From contig OY848923.1 of NCBI GenBank assembly GCA_963693285.1, forward strand, positions 8,208,451-8,272,450: DNA of 64,000 nucleotides, read 5' to 3'. This DNA comes from Xestospongia muta (taxonomy: Eukaryota > Porifera > Demospongiae > Haplosclerida > Petrosiidae). Under the pieces are notes generated by a model. That model was not told the DNA's origin. It did not search any database and saw only the letters and a list, made by a program, of their open reading frames with translations. The position numbers and the translations under genes are program-made. Below, piece by piece: positions 62,732 to 64,000 of this stretch (the stretch's first letter is position 1; the number at the start of each line of letters is the position of its first letter).

Positions 62732-64000
62732 CATCATTGGAGTGTTGTCGTAAGTTCAGAGGTAACAATAATGTATGCTATATTTTATACTATTTCATAT
62801 TTTTTCTTCTTTTTCATTTTTTCTACAGATCTTTATGTTAGAGGTTGCTACTTCAAGACACTTATTCATCTCTCCTTCTGAGGGTACAACATCTCTCCTT
62901 CTGAGACATCTCTCCTTCTGATGTTACAACATCTCTCCTTCTGAGGTTACAACATCTCTCCTTCTGAGGGTACAACATTCTCCTTCTGAGGGTGCAACAT
63001 CTCTCCTTCTGAGGGTACAACAGTTGTTGTTGTTGTAAGTTCAGAGGTAACAATAATGTATGCTATATTTTATAATTTTTTTAATATACTATTTCATATT
63101 GTTTTCTTCTTCATTTTTTTCTACAGATCTTTAGGTTAGAGGTTGCTGCTTCAAGACACTTATTCATCTCTCCTTCTGAGGGTGCAACATCTCTCCTTCT
63201 GAGGTTGCAACATCTCTCATTCTGAGGGTACAACATCTCTCCTTCTGAGGGTACATCTCTCCTTTTGAGGGTACAACATCTCTCCTTCTGAGGGTGTAAC
63301 ATCTGTCCTTCTTAGGATGCAACATCTCTCCTTCTGAGGGTACAACATCTCTCTTTCTGAGGGTACAACAGTTGTTGTCGTAAGTTCAGAGATAACAATA
63401 ATGTATGCTATATTTTATAATTTTTTTATATACTATTTCATATTTTTTTCTTCTTTTTCATTTTTTCTACGGACCTTTAGGTTAGAGGTCGCGGCTTCAA
63501 GACACTTATTCATCTCTTCTTCTGAGGGTACAACATTTCTCCTTCTGAGGGTCCAACATCTCTCCTTCTTAGGGTACAACATCTCTCCTTCTGAGGGTAC
63601 AACATCTCTCCTTCTGAGGGTACAACAGTTGTTGTCGTAAGTTCAAAGGTAACAATAATGTATGTTATATTTTATAATTTTTTTAATATACTATTCATAT
63701 TTTTTTCTTCTTTCTCATTTTTTTCTACAGATTTTAGGTTAGAGGTCACTGCTTCAAGACATTTATTCATCTCTTCTTCTGAGGTTGCAGCATCTCTCCT
63801 TCTGAGGGTGCAACATCTCTCCTTCTGAGGGTGCAGCATCTCTCCTTCTGAGGGTACAACTGTTGTTGTCGTAAGTTCAGAGGTAACAAGTATGTATGCT
63901 ATATTTTATAATTTTTTTATATACTATTTCATATTTTGTTCTTCTTTCTCATTTTTTTCTACAGATCTCTTAGGTTAGAGGTCACTGCTTCAAGACACTT
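62732..64000 (+). repeat. Expanded exon/intron module array with 23-base minisatellite, unit B
   Basis: One X piece (62,732-62,749) is followed by Y pieces starting at 62,829, 63,127, 63,473, 63,731 and 63,965. Each is bounded by a ctacag-type acceptor and a gtaagttca donor, with near-identical introns between them. Inside each Y piece a 23-base unit (ggtacaacatctctccttct plus gag) is repeated one to nine times, which makes the period vary from 234 to 346 bases. The third Y piece has ctacgg in place of ctacag. The array runs off the window. Confidence 0.8.

Larger units (their letters stand above)
57662..62828 (+). repeat. Duplicated unit B (about 5.2 kb)
   Basis: Second copy of unit A with the same gene order. 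It differs by three extra blocks (58,347-58,707; 60,992-61,344; about 61,432-61,490) and scattered substitutions. The junction with the papain-like pseudogene is continuous, so the unit probably began inside that gene. Confidence 0.85.

Noticed and set aside
62862..63302. Minus-strand ORFs with CCTLRRRD-type repeats
   Set aside because: They are translations of the 23-base minisatellite and have no independent support.
62862..63870. The 23-base repeat array as a CRISPR
   Set aside because: Repeats are contiguous and degenerate without unique spacers, and the genome is animal.

Overview
The window looks like nuclear DNA of an early-branching animal, most likely a demosponge such as Amphimedon. 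The sequence is AT-rich. Genes are split by very short introns (often 40-60 bases, GT..AG) and packed almost end to end. The gene set is eukaryotic and largely animal: Wntless, an ADAMTS protease, SPICE1, NEK8, CHERP, TRIC channel, TRIR. The organism is an inference; I could not run a search.

Bases 1-47,500 hold about 23 protein genes in an almost strictly alternating head-to-head / tail-to-tail layout. From the left: start of an Ig-domain protein (-), SGTA (-), GATC (+), CDC14 (-), TRIR (-), SPICE1 (+), NEK8 (-), SPATA6-like (+), GCDH (-), CHERP (+), an ISY1-like unknown (-), a small membrane ORF (+), a lipid-anchored PDZ protein (+), archaemetzincin AMZ (-), TRIC channel (+), a matrin-type zinc-finger protein (-), a PP2C phosphatase (+), RAD54 (-), WDR36 (+), Wntless (+), ADAMTS (-), NDUFA11 (-), EXOSC10 (+), ATP synthase delta (-), MED31 (-), NIPSNAP (+). 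Nine divergent pairs have start codons only 22-185 bases apart, so each pair must share a promoter. Three of these promoters carry the same composite module (CACGTG plus a doubled ACGGAAA). The NEK8/SPATA6 promoter carries a palindromic RFX X-box, and ATP synthase delta has an NRF1 palindrome.

Bases 47,500-64,000 are different: gene-poor, repeat-rich and duplicated. A roughly 4.4-5.2 kb unit occurs twice (unit A about 47,780-52,170; unit B about 57,660-62,830). Each unit has a two-exon gene for a small acidic protein, a four-exon small gene with conserved exon lengths, and a downstream ORF. Each ends in a tandem array of exon-plus-intron modules that keep their splice signals. In unit B the array has expanded with an internal 23-base minisatellite to the window edge. 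Between the units lie decayed genes: a COP1 E3 ligase pseudogene, an MBOAT acyltransferase fragment, a purine-rich repeat and a papain-like (NlpC/P60-type) pseudogene.

Functionally the left part is a mix of housekeeping and ciliary/secretory genes with no single pathway. The exceptions are pairs that make sense together, such as the cilium-related NEK8/SPATA6 pair. The right part is the candidate for something undescribed: a locally duplicating, lineage-specific gene unit with a splice-competent satellite.
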